Below are positions 52,823 to 59,900 of a stretch of DNA of 64,000 nucleotides, piece by piece. Origin of the DNA: Streptomyces solicavernae (lineage in GTDB: Bacteria; Actinomycetota; Actinomycetes; Streptomycetales; Streptomycetaceae); the NCBI RefSeq assembly GCF_029968095.1, contig NZ_JASCIR010000008.1:124001-188000 (forward strand), in the 5' to 3' direction. Both the position numbers and the translations under genes were made by a program. Position 1 is the first letter of the stretch. Every line of letters begins with the position of its first letter. The notes under the pieces were generated by a model. The model was not told the DNA's origin. It saw only the letters and a list, made by a program, of their open reading frames with translations, and did no database searches.

Positions 52823-53533
52823 TCAGTTGAGTTGGAGCTGAGCGGCGATGGCGTTGCCCATCGGCGCGGGCAGGCCTAGGCGGGCGCGCAAGGTGTCCGG
52901 CGTGATGGGACTCCCGTTCGCGGCCTCGTGCGTGGCGGCGATCTTCCGGGCGTGGTCGAGGAGCGCCGGCGGGACCTTCACCGCGTCCGGGACCGAGACC
53001 GGAGCGGGCTCCGGCTCGGGCTCGGGTTCAGCGGCGGGCAGTTCCGCGACCGGCTCCGAGGCCGGAGGCTCGGGTGCGGTGTCGAGTTCCGGCGCGGTGT
53101 CCGTGCGCTGAAGGTCGACCGCGGGCGGTTCCTCGACCGACGCGGCGACCGGGGCCGGAACGGGCTCCGGGGCGGCGGGCGTGTGGACGAGGAGCGTGCC
53201 GCCGAGGAACGCGAGGGCAGGCCAGCCCGCGACGACGATGCGCAGCCAGGCCGGGACGTGTTCGAGGTCGAGGAGCCCAGCGGTGGCGATGTTGGCCCCG
53301 AGCGAGGCGGCCAGGGCGATCACGAACCACAGCCAGGCGGCTCGGTCGCTTCGGGCGGTCCTTAGTCGGCGCCAGGCGGCGACAAGGAGCAGGTCGACGC
53401 TGATCGGATAGGCCCAGGCCTGCCAGCCCTTCTGTCCGGCGGCGTGGGCCAGGTCGTGCAGGTGGGAGAAGGACAGGGCTCCGGCGATCACGGCCTGAAT
53501 GAGCACCGGGTCCATGCGGATGCGGTGGTTCAC
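52823..53533 (-). CDS. DUF2637 membrane protein (Spd-type)
   Basis: A 236-aa protein. The N-terminal half has four hydrophobic segments (VLIQAVIAGALSFSHLHDLA, WAYPISVDLLLVAAWR, WLWFVIALAASLGANIATAGL, WPALAFLGGTLLV), the DUF2637 family found on most Streptomyces AICEs. The C-terminal half is an acidic Pro/Glu-rich linker and a small HTH-like module (PALLDHARKIAATHEAANGSPITPDTLRARLGLP). GTG 53533 has AAGGAGG upstream. Probably involved in transfer or spread. Confidence 0.9.
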   Translation of the reverse strand: MNHRIRMDPVLIQAVIAGALSFSHLHDLAHAAGQKGWQAWAYPISVDLLLVAAWRRLRTARSDRAAWLWFVIALAASLGANIATAGLLDLEHVPAWLRIVVAGWPALAFLGGTLLVHTPAAPEPVPAPVAASVEEPPAVDLQRTDTAPELDTAPEPPASEPVAELPAAEPEPEPEPAPVSVPDAVKVPPALLDHARKIAATHEAANGSPITPDTLRARLGLPAPMGNAIAAQLQLN

Positions 53534-53610
53534 CGTGTCACCTCCTTGCGGGGATTGGGCCCGAGCGGGGCGGGGATCGAAGTCCGGCCGCCCAGCTCCG
53601 GCAGTTCGGA

Positions 53611-53766
53611 TCATTCGGCGGCTTCGCCCGAGCCCAGGCAGGCGAGGCAGAGGCCGGTCTGCTGTCCGACCGAGCGGCGCTTTCGGCCGACGCGGACGGC
53701 GCGGGCTACTTCGCCGGACCCCTTGCAGGTCGGGCACTTCGCGGGCGGTGCCTTCCGAGTCGCCAT
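53611..53766 (-). CDS. Second small zinc-ribbon protein
   Basis: A 51-aa protein with CPTCKGSGEVARAV and CLACLGSGEAAE, the same CxxCxGxG zinc-ribbon pair as the protein at 51279. It lies between the DUF2637 gene and the 62-aa gene. ATG 53766 with GGGGGCGAG upstream. Function unknown. Confidence 0.8.
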   Translation of the reverse strand: MATRKAPPAKCPTCKGSGEVARAVRVGRKRRSVGQQTGLCLACLGSGEAAE

Positions 53767-53771
53767 GGCGA

Positions 53772-53960
53772 TCACTCGCCCCCGGCCGGGTCGCGCACGT
53801 AGTCGTCGGCGTGGTCGACCAGCCACGCTGCGATCTCGCGGTGTTCGTCGGAGTCGGCCGTTTCGAAGACTGCTTCGGCTGTCGCGACTGCCTCAACTAA
53901 CTTGTTCTGGCGGGTCAGTTCGGCCGAACGCTCCAAGGCCCGGCGAGTGTAAGCACGCAT
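53772..53960 (-). CDS. 62-aa acidic helical AICE protein
   Basis: A 62-aa protein, MRAYTRRALERSAELTRQNK followed by a helical, acidic stretch (VEAVATAEAVFETADSDEHREIAAWLVDHADDYV). It is likely an alpha-helical small protein; no family is recognised. It is one of a run of small genes between tra and rep. Confidence 0.7.
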   Translation of the reverse strand: MRAYTRRALERSAELTRQNKLVEAVATAEAVFETADSDEHREIAAWLVDHADDYVRDPAGGE

Positions 53961-54038
53961 GAGGATCACTCCGTTTTCGGCATGGGCGGGGTAGGGACCT
54001 GGCGTGAGACGGTCACGCCAACCAGGGGTGAAGGGGTG

Positions 54039-55379
54039 TCAGGGAATCGCCGGGGCCGTGGTCGGCTTGGGCGGAATCACCTGGGCCGGGACCGGCGGAG
54101 CGACCGGCCGGAAGGGCTCCAGGGCCGGAAGGTCCGGCGCCATGTGCGCGAACTCCCGGCAGACAGCGACGGTTTCCTCGACCGAGGTCAGCGGGGTGCG
54201 GATACGTCCCCAGCCACCCGAGGCATCAGCGGCGACGGCCTGTCCGGGCCGGTCGGCGGGGATCGTGCACGCGGCCGGTACGGACTCGGGGGCCACGTCG
54301 TTCAGCCCCATCTCGGCGGTCTGCTTGTCGTTGACCCGATGCACCACGCGGCCGGTGAGCTGAGCGCGGAGCATCGTCGCGCCCTTGCCCAGCTCGGAGC
54401 CAAAGCGCTGCCCGCAGATCTCCATGAAGAGACCGACCGCGCGCGAGAGCTGAGCGAGGCGGATCAGCCCGGTGACGATGCGCTCTCTCCGTTCCTCGTC
54501 CTTCTTCGCCGAGATCAGGAACAGCTCCGCAATCTCGTCCACGAGGACCACGACCGGCACCGGCCGCAGATGCTCGGGCAGCTCCCACAGGTCCGAGACT
54601 CCATGCTTGGCCAGCAGGTCGAACCGGTCTTCCATCTCCGCTACCAGCACATCGATCAGTGAAGCCGCGTCGTCCGGGTTCGTGGCGAGCGCCGACAAGC
54701 GGGCGGCGTAACGGGACTGTTCGACACCGCGCTTGCAGTCGATCCCGACCAAGGCGACCGGCAGCCGGGCAAGGCCCTTGATCAGGTTGCGCTGGTACAT
54801 GGACTTGCCGGACTGGTTCGCCCCGAGGGTGAGCGCGTGCGGGATCTGGCGGAAGTCCCGTTCGTAAGCGGTCCCGTCATCCCGCAGTGCAACCGGCACC
54901 ACCAGATCGCGGGCTACGGCCTTGCGGGGCATCTGCACCCGGCGCAGCACGTCATAGCCAGTCATCCGCAGCTCGACGTAACCGGGCTTGGTCGCGATCA
55001 CGTGCACCCCGTGGACGCCCCAGGCGTGACGCAGACGCTCCGACGCGGCAGCCACGTCGGCAGGCTCCAGACCGGCCGGCAGTCGCAGGGTGACCCGCAG
55101 ACCGGTCGAGGTGGGCCGGATACGGCGGATCTTCGGAGCCACCGGCCGAACCTCGCGGCGAGCGACCTTGCGCGACATGAACGCCCGCAGCCCCGACGGC
55201 TGAACCGTCAGCCCGCACACATCCATCGTCGTCCGGTACGAGACCGAGAACCGACCCCAGGCCATCGGCAACCCCACCATCGCCCAGTACACACGCGGAG
55301 CACGGAACCGGGCGTAGGTGACGCCACCGGCGGCGGTTAAGGCAGTCGCGCCCTCAACCCACAGACTCAGGTCCGCCAT
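54039..55379 (-). CDS. traSA: FtsK/SpoIIIE-type conjugative DNA translocase (TraSA/TraB)
   Basis: A 446-aa AAA+ translocase that pumps double-stranded element DNA from donor to recipient hyphae. An N-terminal membrane-proximal segment is followed by the motor: Walker A LTLGANQSGKSMYQ (about residue 185), Walker B VPVVVLVDEIAEL (about 280) and a downstream LTGRVVHRVNDKQTAEMGLND arginine-finger region. The C-terminus is Pro-rich with a predicted HTH-like part (TSVEETVAVCREFA). ATG 55379 starts two bases after the stop of the small upstream gene. It should be lethal unless repressed, and the KorSA-like repressor with operators lies immediately upstream. Confidence 0.95.
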   Translation of the reverse strand: MADLSLWVEGATALTAAGGVTYARFRAPRVYWAMVGLPMAWGRFSVSYRTTMDVCGLTVQPSGLRAFMSRKVARREVRPVAPKIRRIRPTSTGLRVTLRLPAGLEPADVAAASERLRHAWGVHGVHVIATKPGYVELRMTGYDVLRRVQMPRKAVARDLVVPVALRDDGTAYERDFRQIPHALTLGANQSGKSMYQRNLIKGLARLPVALVGIDCKRGVEQSRYAARLSALATNPDDAASLIDVLVAEMEDRFDLLAKHGVSDLWELPEHLRPVPVVVLVDEIAELFLISAKKDEERRERIVTGLIRLAQLSRAVGLFMEICGQRFGSELGKGATMLRAQLTGRVVHRVNDKQTAEMGLNDVAPESVPAACTIPADRPGQAVAADASGGWGRIRTPLTSVEETVAVCREFAHMAPDLPALEPFRPVAPPVPAQVIPPKPTTAPAIP

Positions 55380-55381
55380 GA

Positions 55382-55711
55382 TCAGGCCCCCGTCGTCAGC
55401 GCGACCGCGCGGAACGCGATGCCGTGGCGCTTCTGCCCGTTGAACTCGTTCTCCCAGTCACGGGCCTTCAGCCCCGTCACGCTCACCGGCATACCCGGCG
55501 CAAGCCCCTCCGGCAGGCCAGTCTCGGGGACGGTGACCTGGTAGAGGTTGCCCTCACCCTCGTCCGAGACGAGCAGCCCCACCGTCGCCAGCGGCGCGTT
55601 CGTCTCACGGTCCATCGCCTGTTCACCGGTCTTCTTGTTCGCCATCTTCGGCTCCGGCGCAGTCGCGACGAACACCACAGCGGTCGAAAGGTCGATCTTG
55701 AAAGACGGCAT
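55382..55711 (-). CDS. SCO3933-family-like small AICE protein
   Basis: A 109-aa protein (MPSFKIDLSTAVVFVATAPEP, KARDWENEFNGQKRHGIAFRAVAL) that resembles small Streptomyces proteins annotated as SCO3933 family regulatory proteins, common just upstream of tra on AICEs. The fold looks beta-rich, perhaps OB-like. ATG 55711 has AGAGGAG upstream. It is the first gene after the operator pair and so is directly controlled by the GntR repressor. Confidence 0.8.
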   Translation of the reverse strand: MPSFKIDLSTAVVFVATAPEPKMANKKTGEQAMDRETNAPLATVGLLVSDEGEGNLYQVTVPETGLPEGLAPGMPVSVTGLKARDWENEFNGQKRHGIAFRAVALTTGA

Positions 55712-55742
55712 TGGTACTCCTCTAGATGAGCTTCGCTCCTGC

Positions 55743-55794
55743 ACTCATGTACAGGAGTTATGAGTAGAAGAGTGCCTAACTCATGTACATGAGT
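55743..55794. promoter_or_regulatory. Paired GntR (KorSA-like) operators before the transfer operon
   Basis: ACTCATGTACATGAGT (55779-55794) is a perfect 16-bp palindrome; ACTCATGTACAGGAGT (55743-55758) differs at one position. The 36-bp centre spacing and location between korSA-like and transfer genes fit cooperative repression of the transfer promoter. Confidence 0.85.
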
Positions 55795-55844
55795 CAAGCG
55801 CTACGGAGTGCCCTAGGTGGGTTGGCTGAAAACCGCCCTAGCCG

Positions 55845-56624
55845 TCAGTCGCGAGCGGCGAAGCGATAGTCAAGAACGAACTGGTCAGCGGCCATGAGCG
55901 TGTCGCAGACCTCCACGACGCGACCACTGTCCGAAATTGCATTCCGGACAAGGTGGATGACGGGGGCACTAGGGCTGAGCGCCAGCGCAACCCCTTCCGC
56001 CTTCGTCGCAAGGCGAGCGCTCACGGTCTCGGTGAACTCCGCAAGCAGGTGCCCATGCTCTTCGAGTCGGGCATAGATGCCGCCCCCGCCAGGGTTCTCT
56101 TCGAACATCTCCGGGATGTCCTTCACGACGTCCCAGGGCAGGTAAGAGGTTGCTTCCTCGGTGGGGACACCGTCGCGAAAGTAGCGCCGCTTGCGCGCCA
56201 GGACCTTCGACCCCGACGGCACGTCTAGTCGCTCGGCAATGTCTGTGGGTGCGTCCGCTGGTCCGACGAACAGCACGGTCACCGACGGGACCCCGCCAGA
56301 CTGCTCGGCTTCTGCCAGGTAAGCGGCCTTACCGGCCTTTCGGTGAGCCCGGCGGAACCGGTCGGACGACTTCCGCTGAACCGGTGGGCGCAGGCGCACG
56401 AAGGAGCCACGACCGTGATGCGTCTCGATCAACTGGGCTGCTCGAAGTTCCGCGAAGGCCTTGCGGACCGTACCGGATGCAACCGTGTACCTGGCCATCA
56501 GATCGGACTCGCTAGGGACGGCCGCCCCCGGTGCCAACTCCCCCGACTGAATCTGTGCAGCCAGGTCGTCCGCGATCTGTAGGTACTTCGCCTTCTCTGA
56601 GGACTTCACGTTGCTACTCGCCAT
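55845..56624 (-). CDS. korSA: GntR/UTRA-family repressor (KorSA-like)
   Basis: A 259-aa GntR regulator: winged HTH (KYLQIADDLAAQIQSGELAPGAAVPSESDLMARYTVASGTVRKAFAELRAAQLIETHHGRGSFV) and a UTRA effector domain (YFRDGVPTEEATSYLPWDVV, VRNAISDSGRVVEVCDTLMAADQFVLDYRF). It is the counterpart of pSAM2 KorSA, which silences transfer and replication genes. ATG 56624. Operators of the same palindrome lie downstream (towards tra) and upstream over the divergent Nudix start. The UTRA ligand is unknown. Confidence 0.93.
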   Translation of the reverse strand: MASSNVKSSEKAKYLQIADDLAAQIQSGELAPGAAVPSESDLMARYTVASGTVRKAFAELRAAQLIETHHGRGSFVRLRPPVQRKSSDRFRRAHRKAGKAAYLAEAEQSGGVPSVTVLFVGPADAPTDIAERLDVPSGSKVLARKRRYFRDGVPTEEATSYLPWDVVKDIPEMFEENPGGGGIYARLEEHGHLLAEFTETVSARLATKAEGVALALSPSAPVIHLVRNAISDSGRVVEVCDTLMAADQFVLDYRFAARD

Positions 56625-56644
56625 AGTCCTACAGTCTCTCCTAT

Positions 56645-56660
56645 CCTCCTGTACATGAGT
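56645..56660. promoter_or_regulatory. Third KorSA-like operator over the Nudix gene start
   Basis: CCTCCTGTACATGAGT matches the ACTC(A/C)TGTACATGAGT palindrome at 15 of 16 positions and includes the ATG (56655-56657) of the Nudix gene. Repressor bound here would block translation start and both divergent promoters. Confidence 0.8.
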
Positions 56661-57119
56661 AACAGTCACCCTCAGAAGCCGTCAACGCCTCTCCACTCGG
56701 TATCGGTGGCCGGAGTCGTGGTGCGTGAAGACGGGCGCGTCCTGGTGATCCAACGTGCCGACAACGGCCGTTGGGAACCGCCGGGCGGGGTGCTGGAGCG
56801 GACCGAAGCCATTGAGGACGGGGTGCGCCGCGAGGTCTACGAAGAGACCGGGATCAAGGTGCACGTGGAACGACTCACCGGGGTCTACAAGAACATGACG
56901 GCCGGGGTAGTCGCCCTGGTCTTCAAATGCACACCCGAGGGTGGCCACGAACGGCTTTCCGATGAGTCGACCGCAGTCGATTGGCTGACGCCTGACGAGG
57001 TCGTAGCCGCGATGAATGAGGCGTACAGCGTCCGCATCGCAGACGCCCTGGCAGGCGAAATGGCCCCCCACGTCCGGACGCACGACGGACGCAAGCTCAC
57101 CGACCCGGCAGGCATCTAG
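56655..57119 (+). CDS. pif: Nudix hydrolase (Pif-like)
   Basis: A 154-aa Nudix protein with an intact Nudix box (GGVLERTEAIEDGVRREVYEETGI: G-x5-E-x7-REVxEETG). pSAM2 encodes a Nudix protein, Pif, that blocks redundant transfer between cells already carrying the element, and this gene has the same position: divergent from korSA. It may hydrolyse a nucleotide signal, but the substrate is not known. The ATG at 56655 lies inside the repressor operator and there is little leader, so the mRNA may be nearly leaderless. Confidence 0.9.
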   Translation: MSNSHPQKPSTPLHSVSVAGVVVREDGRVLVIQRADNGRWEPPGGVLERTEAIEDGVRREVYEETGIKVHVERLTGVYKNMTAGVVALVFKCTPEGGHERLSDESTAVDWLTPDEVVAAMNEAYSVRIADALAGEMAPHVRTHDGRKLTDPAGI

Positions 57120-57415
57120 TCCGGCCAAGCGGGCGCCGAGCTGTTACGAGTTTCTCTACCTCATCAAGGCACCCGGCTGCGCTTCGCTTCGCCGGGCGCG
57201 CTTCCCGGCTCCCGCTCCGCGCGACGCTCCTGCCTGCGGCCCGCTCCGCGCGCGCTCCCGCCGACGCGCGCCCACGTGGGTAGGACCGGAGGCCATGAGT
57301 CGATCACCCGACATGCGCGCTCACGGTCCAAACCATGCCTCCGGCGGGGGCGCTCAGGCTCCGAGATGGACGGGGCGCCGTTCGCGAGTGCCGGCCGAAT
57401 GGGGCGGGCGTAGTG

Positions 57416-57567
57416 GGCTTCCATCCCGTCTGCCGTCGACCCAGGCAGAGCCGAGCAGCCGCGGCCCATGGCGTCCAGGTCGTTCGTACAGTGGCGCGCT
57501 CCACCTGGACGCCATGAACCACGCCCGCTCCACGGTGTGTGGGTCGACGGCAGACGGGATGGAAGCC
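57416..57567. repeat. Nested inverted repeats in AICE non-coding arm
   Basis: An outer pair of perfect 28-bp arms (57416-57443 and 57540-57567; arm begins GGCTTCCATCCCGTC) encloses an inner pair of perfect 14-bp arms (CATGGCGTCCAGGT 57467-57480 and ACCTGGACGCCATG 57503-57516). The 152-nt structure would fold to a long branched hairpin, as do single-strand origins of rolling-circle replicons. Confidence 0.85.
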
Positions 57568-57600
57568 GGGGTGAGTGGTGGGCTGAGGAGCGCGGGCCCG

Positions 57601-57620
57601 CTGGGCCGTCTCTGGGCCGT
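57601..57620. repeat. Right copy of 20-bp arm-type repeat
   Basis: CTGGGCCGTCTCTGGGCCGT, identical to 48199-48218 and in the same orientation. It is 123 bp from attR. In the excised circle the two copies flank the core, consistent with Int arm-binding sites. Confidence 0.75.
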
Positions 57621-57743
57621 GCGAGGCGGATCGAGGGCGACCGATAGCGACAATCAGTGACAGATCATCTGTGGTGGTGATCCCGGCAACGGCCAGGTCA
57701 GAGGCCATCCGCCATATGGGTTTCGTTCCTGCGGTAGGCGTAC

Positions 57744-57758
57744 GGCAAGATGGGGTGT
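57744..57758. other. Right attachment-site core (attR)
   Basis: GGCAAGATGGGGTGT, identical to attL. It ends 35 bp before the TTG start of ettA, so after integration the ettA upstream region beyond the core belongs to the element. Confidence 0.85.
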
Positions 57759-57793
57759 ATCTGCCCACTTCCAGTTCTGCCGGACGGTTTCTC

Positions 57794-59458
57794 TTGGCTG
57801 AGTACATCTACACGATGCGCAAGACGCGCAAGGCGCACGGCGACAAGGTGATCCTTGACGACGTCACGCTGAGCTTCCTCCCCGGCGCGAAGATCGGTGT
57901 GGTCGGTCCGAACGGCGCCGGTAAGTCGACCGTTCTGAAGATCATGGCCGGTCTGGAGCAGCCGTCGAACGGTGACGCGTTCCTCTCGCCCGGTTACAGC
58001 GTCGGCATCCTGCTGCAGGAGCCGCCGCTGAACGAGGAGAAGACCGTCCTGGAGAACGTCCAGGAGGGCGTCGCCGAGACCAAGGGCAAGCTCGACCGGT
58101 TCAACGAGATCGCCGAGCAGATGGCGACCGACTACACCGACGAGCTGATGGAGGAGATGGGCAAGCTCCAGGAGGAGCTGGACCACGCAGGCGCCTGGGA
58201 CCTCGACGCCCAGCTCGAACAGGCCATGGACGCCCTCGGCTGCCCGGCCGGCGACTGGCCGGTCACCAACCTCTCCGGTGGTGAGAAGCGCCGCGTCGCC
58301 CTGTGCAAGCTGCTGCTCGAAGCCCCCGACCTGCTGCTCCTCGACGAGCCCACCAACCACCTGGACGCCGAGTCCGTGCAGTGGCTGGAGGCGCACCTCG
58401 CCAAGTACGCCGGCACCGTCGTCGCCATCACCCACGACCGGTACTTCCTGGACAACGTCGCGGGCTGGATCCTGGAGCTCGACCGCGGCCGCGCCATCGG
58501 CTACGAGGGCAACTACTCCACGTACCTGGAGACCAAGCAGACCCGCCTCAAGGTCGAGGGCCAGAAGGACGCCAAGCGCGCCAAGCGGCTCAAGGAAGAG
58601 CTTGAGTGGGTGCGGTCCAACGCCAAGGGCCGGCAGGCCAAGTCCAAGGCCCGCCTTGCGCGTTACGAGGAGATGGCCGCCGAGGCCGACAAGATGCGGA
58701 AGCTGGACTTCGAGGAGATCCAGATCCCGCCGGGCCCGCGCCTGGGCAATGTCGTCGTCGAGGTCAACAACCTCACCAAGGGCTTCGGCGAGAAGCTCCT
58801 CATCGACGACCTGAGCTTCACCCTGCCGCGCAACGGCATCGTCGGCGTCATCGGCCCGAACGGCGCCGGCAAGACCACGCTGTTCAAGATGATCCAGGGC
58901 CTGGAGACCCCCGACTCCGGCCAGATCAAGGTCGGCGACACGGTCAAGATCTCCTACGTCGACCAGTCCCGCGAGAACATCGACCCGAAGAAGACGCTGT
59001 GGGCCGTCGTCTCCGACGAGATGGACTACATCAACGTCGGCCAGGTCGAGATGCCGTCCCGCGCCTATGTCTCGGCGTTCGGCTTCAAGGGACCGGACCA
59101 GCAGAAGCCGGCCGGTGTGCTCTCCGGCGGTGAGCGCAACCGCCTGAACCTCGCGCTGACCCTCAAGCTGGGCGGCAACCTGCTGCTCCTCGACGAGCCG
59201 ACCAACGACCTCGACGTCGAGACCCTGTCCTCGCTGGAGAACGCGCTGCTCGACTTCCCGGGCTGCGCCGTGGTCGTCTCCCACGACCGCTGGTTCCTGG
59301 ACCGCGTCGCCACGCACATCCTGGCGTACGAGGGCGAGTCCAAGTGGTTCTGGTTCGAGGGCAACTTCGAGTCGTACGAGAAGAACAAGATCGAGCGGCT
59401 GGGCCCGGACGCGGCGCGCCCGCACCGTGCCACGTACAAGAAGCTGACGCGAGGCTGA
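57794..59458 (+). CDS. ettA: Energy-dependent translational throttle protein EttA (ABC-F)
   Basis: A 554-aa ABC-F ATPase without membrane domains that binds the ribosomal E site and gates elongation by ATP/ADP ratio. It begins (TTG)-AEYIYTMRKTRKAHGDK, very like EttA. ATPase 1: GPNGAGKSTVLK, LSGGEKRRVALCK, LLLLDEPTNHLD. The P-site-tRNA-interaction linker lies between residues about 250 and 310 and contains RQAKSKARLARYEEM. ATPase 2: GPNGAGKTTLFK, LSGGERNRLNLAL, LLLLDEPTNDLD. The TTG start at 57794 has a weak upstream Shine-Dalgarno. The attR core sits 35 bp upstream, so expression may have been affected by the integrated element. Confidence 0.96.
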   Translation: MAEYIYTMRKTRKAHGDKVILDDVTLSFLPGAKIGVVGPNGAGKSTVLKIMAGLEQPSNGDAFLSPGYSVGILLQEPPLNEEKTVLENVQEGVAETKGKLDRFNEIAEQMATDYTDELMEEMGKLQEELDHAGAWDLDAQLEQAMDALGCPAGDWPVTNLSGGEKRRVALCKLLLEAPDLLLLDEPTNHLDAESVQWLEAHLAKYAGTVVAITHDRYFLDNVAGWILELDRGRAIGYEGNYSTYLETKQTRLKVEGQKDAKRAKRLKEELEWVRSNAKGRQAKSKARLARYEEMAAEADKMRKLDFEEIQIPPGPRLGNVVVEVNNLTKGFGEKLLIDDLSFTLPRNGIVGVIGPNGAGKTTLFKMIQGLETPDSGQIKVGDTVKISYVDQSRENIDPKKTLWAVVSDEMDYINVGQVEMPSRAYVSAFGFKGPDQQKPAGVLSGGERNRLNLALTLKLGGNLLLLDEPTNDLDVETLSSLENALLDFPGCAVVVSHDRWFLDRVATHILAYEGESKWFWFEGNFESYEKNKIERLGPDAARPHRATYKKLTRG

Positions 59459-59468
59459 GGTCGACCAG

Positions 59469-59900
59469 GTGACCAGGCACATCTACTCCTGCCCGCTGCG
59501 CTGGTCGGACATGGACGCCTTCGGGCACGTCAACAACGTCGTCTTCCTGCGGTACTTGGAAGAGGCGCGGATCGACTTCATGTTCCGGCTGGCGCCGGGC
59601 GACGGCTCGCCCTCGTTCTCCGGGGGCTCCGTCGTCGCGCGGCACGAGATCGACTACGTACGGCCGCTGGTGCACCGGCACGAGCCGGTGACCATCGAGT
59701 CGTGGGTGACGAAGATCGGGGCGGCCTCGCTCACGATCGCGTACGAGGTGAAGGACCCGGACCAGGTGTACGTCCGGGCCTCGACGATCGTCGTGCCCTT
59801 CGACCTGGAGGCGCAGCGGCCGCGGCGGATCAGCGCGGAGGAGAAGTCCTTCCTGCAGGAGTACATGGACGACTCGGCTCCGGGGGCGCTCGCCGCATGA
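59469..59900 (+). CDS. Acyl-CoA thioesterase (hotdog fold)
   Basis: A 143-aa hotdog-fold thioesterase of the 4-hydroxybenzoyl-CoA type: the conserved N-terminal motif YSCPLRWSDMDAFGHVNNVVFLRYLEEARIDF carries the catalytic Asp, then VVARHEIDYVRPLVHRHEPVTIESWV. It cleaves acyl-CoA to acid and CoA. GTG 59469 is 11 bp after the ettA stop, with GAGG upstream, and it is coupled to the next gene (ATGA), so ettA, this gene and the next are probably one operon. Confidence 0.92.
   Translation: MTRHIYSCPLRWSDMDAFGHVNNVVFLRYLEEARIDFMFRLAPGDGSPSFSGGSVVARHEIDYVRPLVHRHEPVTIESWVTKIGAASLTIAYEVKDPDQVYVRASTIVVPFDLEAQRPRRISAEEKSFLQEYMDDSAPGALAA

Larger units (their letters stand above)
57120..57743. other. Gene-free right arm of the AICE
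   Basis: No convincing gene is seen in 620 bp. The left part has GC-rich hairpins (CCCGGC...GCCGGG, 57172-57200) that could end the Nudix mRNA. The middle holds a nested inverted repeat (57416-57567), and the right part the arm-type repeat 57601-57620. The region is likely to contain cis-acting sites (attP arm, replication or transfer origin). Confidence 0.6.
48110..57758. mobile_element. pSAM2-like actinomycete integrative and conjugative element (AICE)
   Basis: A complete AICE of about 9.6 kb. It is flanked by the 15-bp direct repeat GGCAAGATGGGGTGT (48110-48124 and 57744-57758) and has a full set of AICE functions: tyrosine integrase, excisionase, RepSA-like initiator, FtsK/TraB-type DNA translocase, small Spd-like membrane proteins, a KorSA-like repressor and a Nudix protein resembling pSAM2 Pif. 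All genes but the Nudix gene are on the minus strand. Cargo includes a GGDEF protein and several zinc-ribbon proteins. The target is the region just before ettA, not a tRNA. No frameshifts or IS insertions were seen, so it appears functional. Confidence 0.93.

Noticed and set aside
57304..57807. Minus-strand frames in the AICE right arm (100-167 codons)
   Set aside because: They are formed by the nested inverted repeats and cross attR; no motifs and unlikely to be coding.
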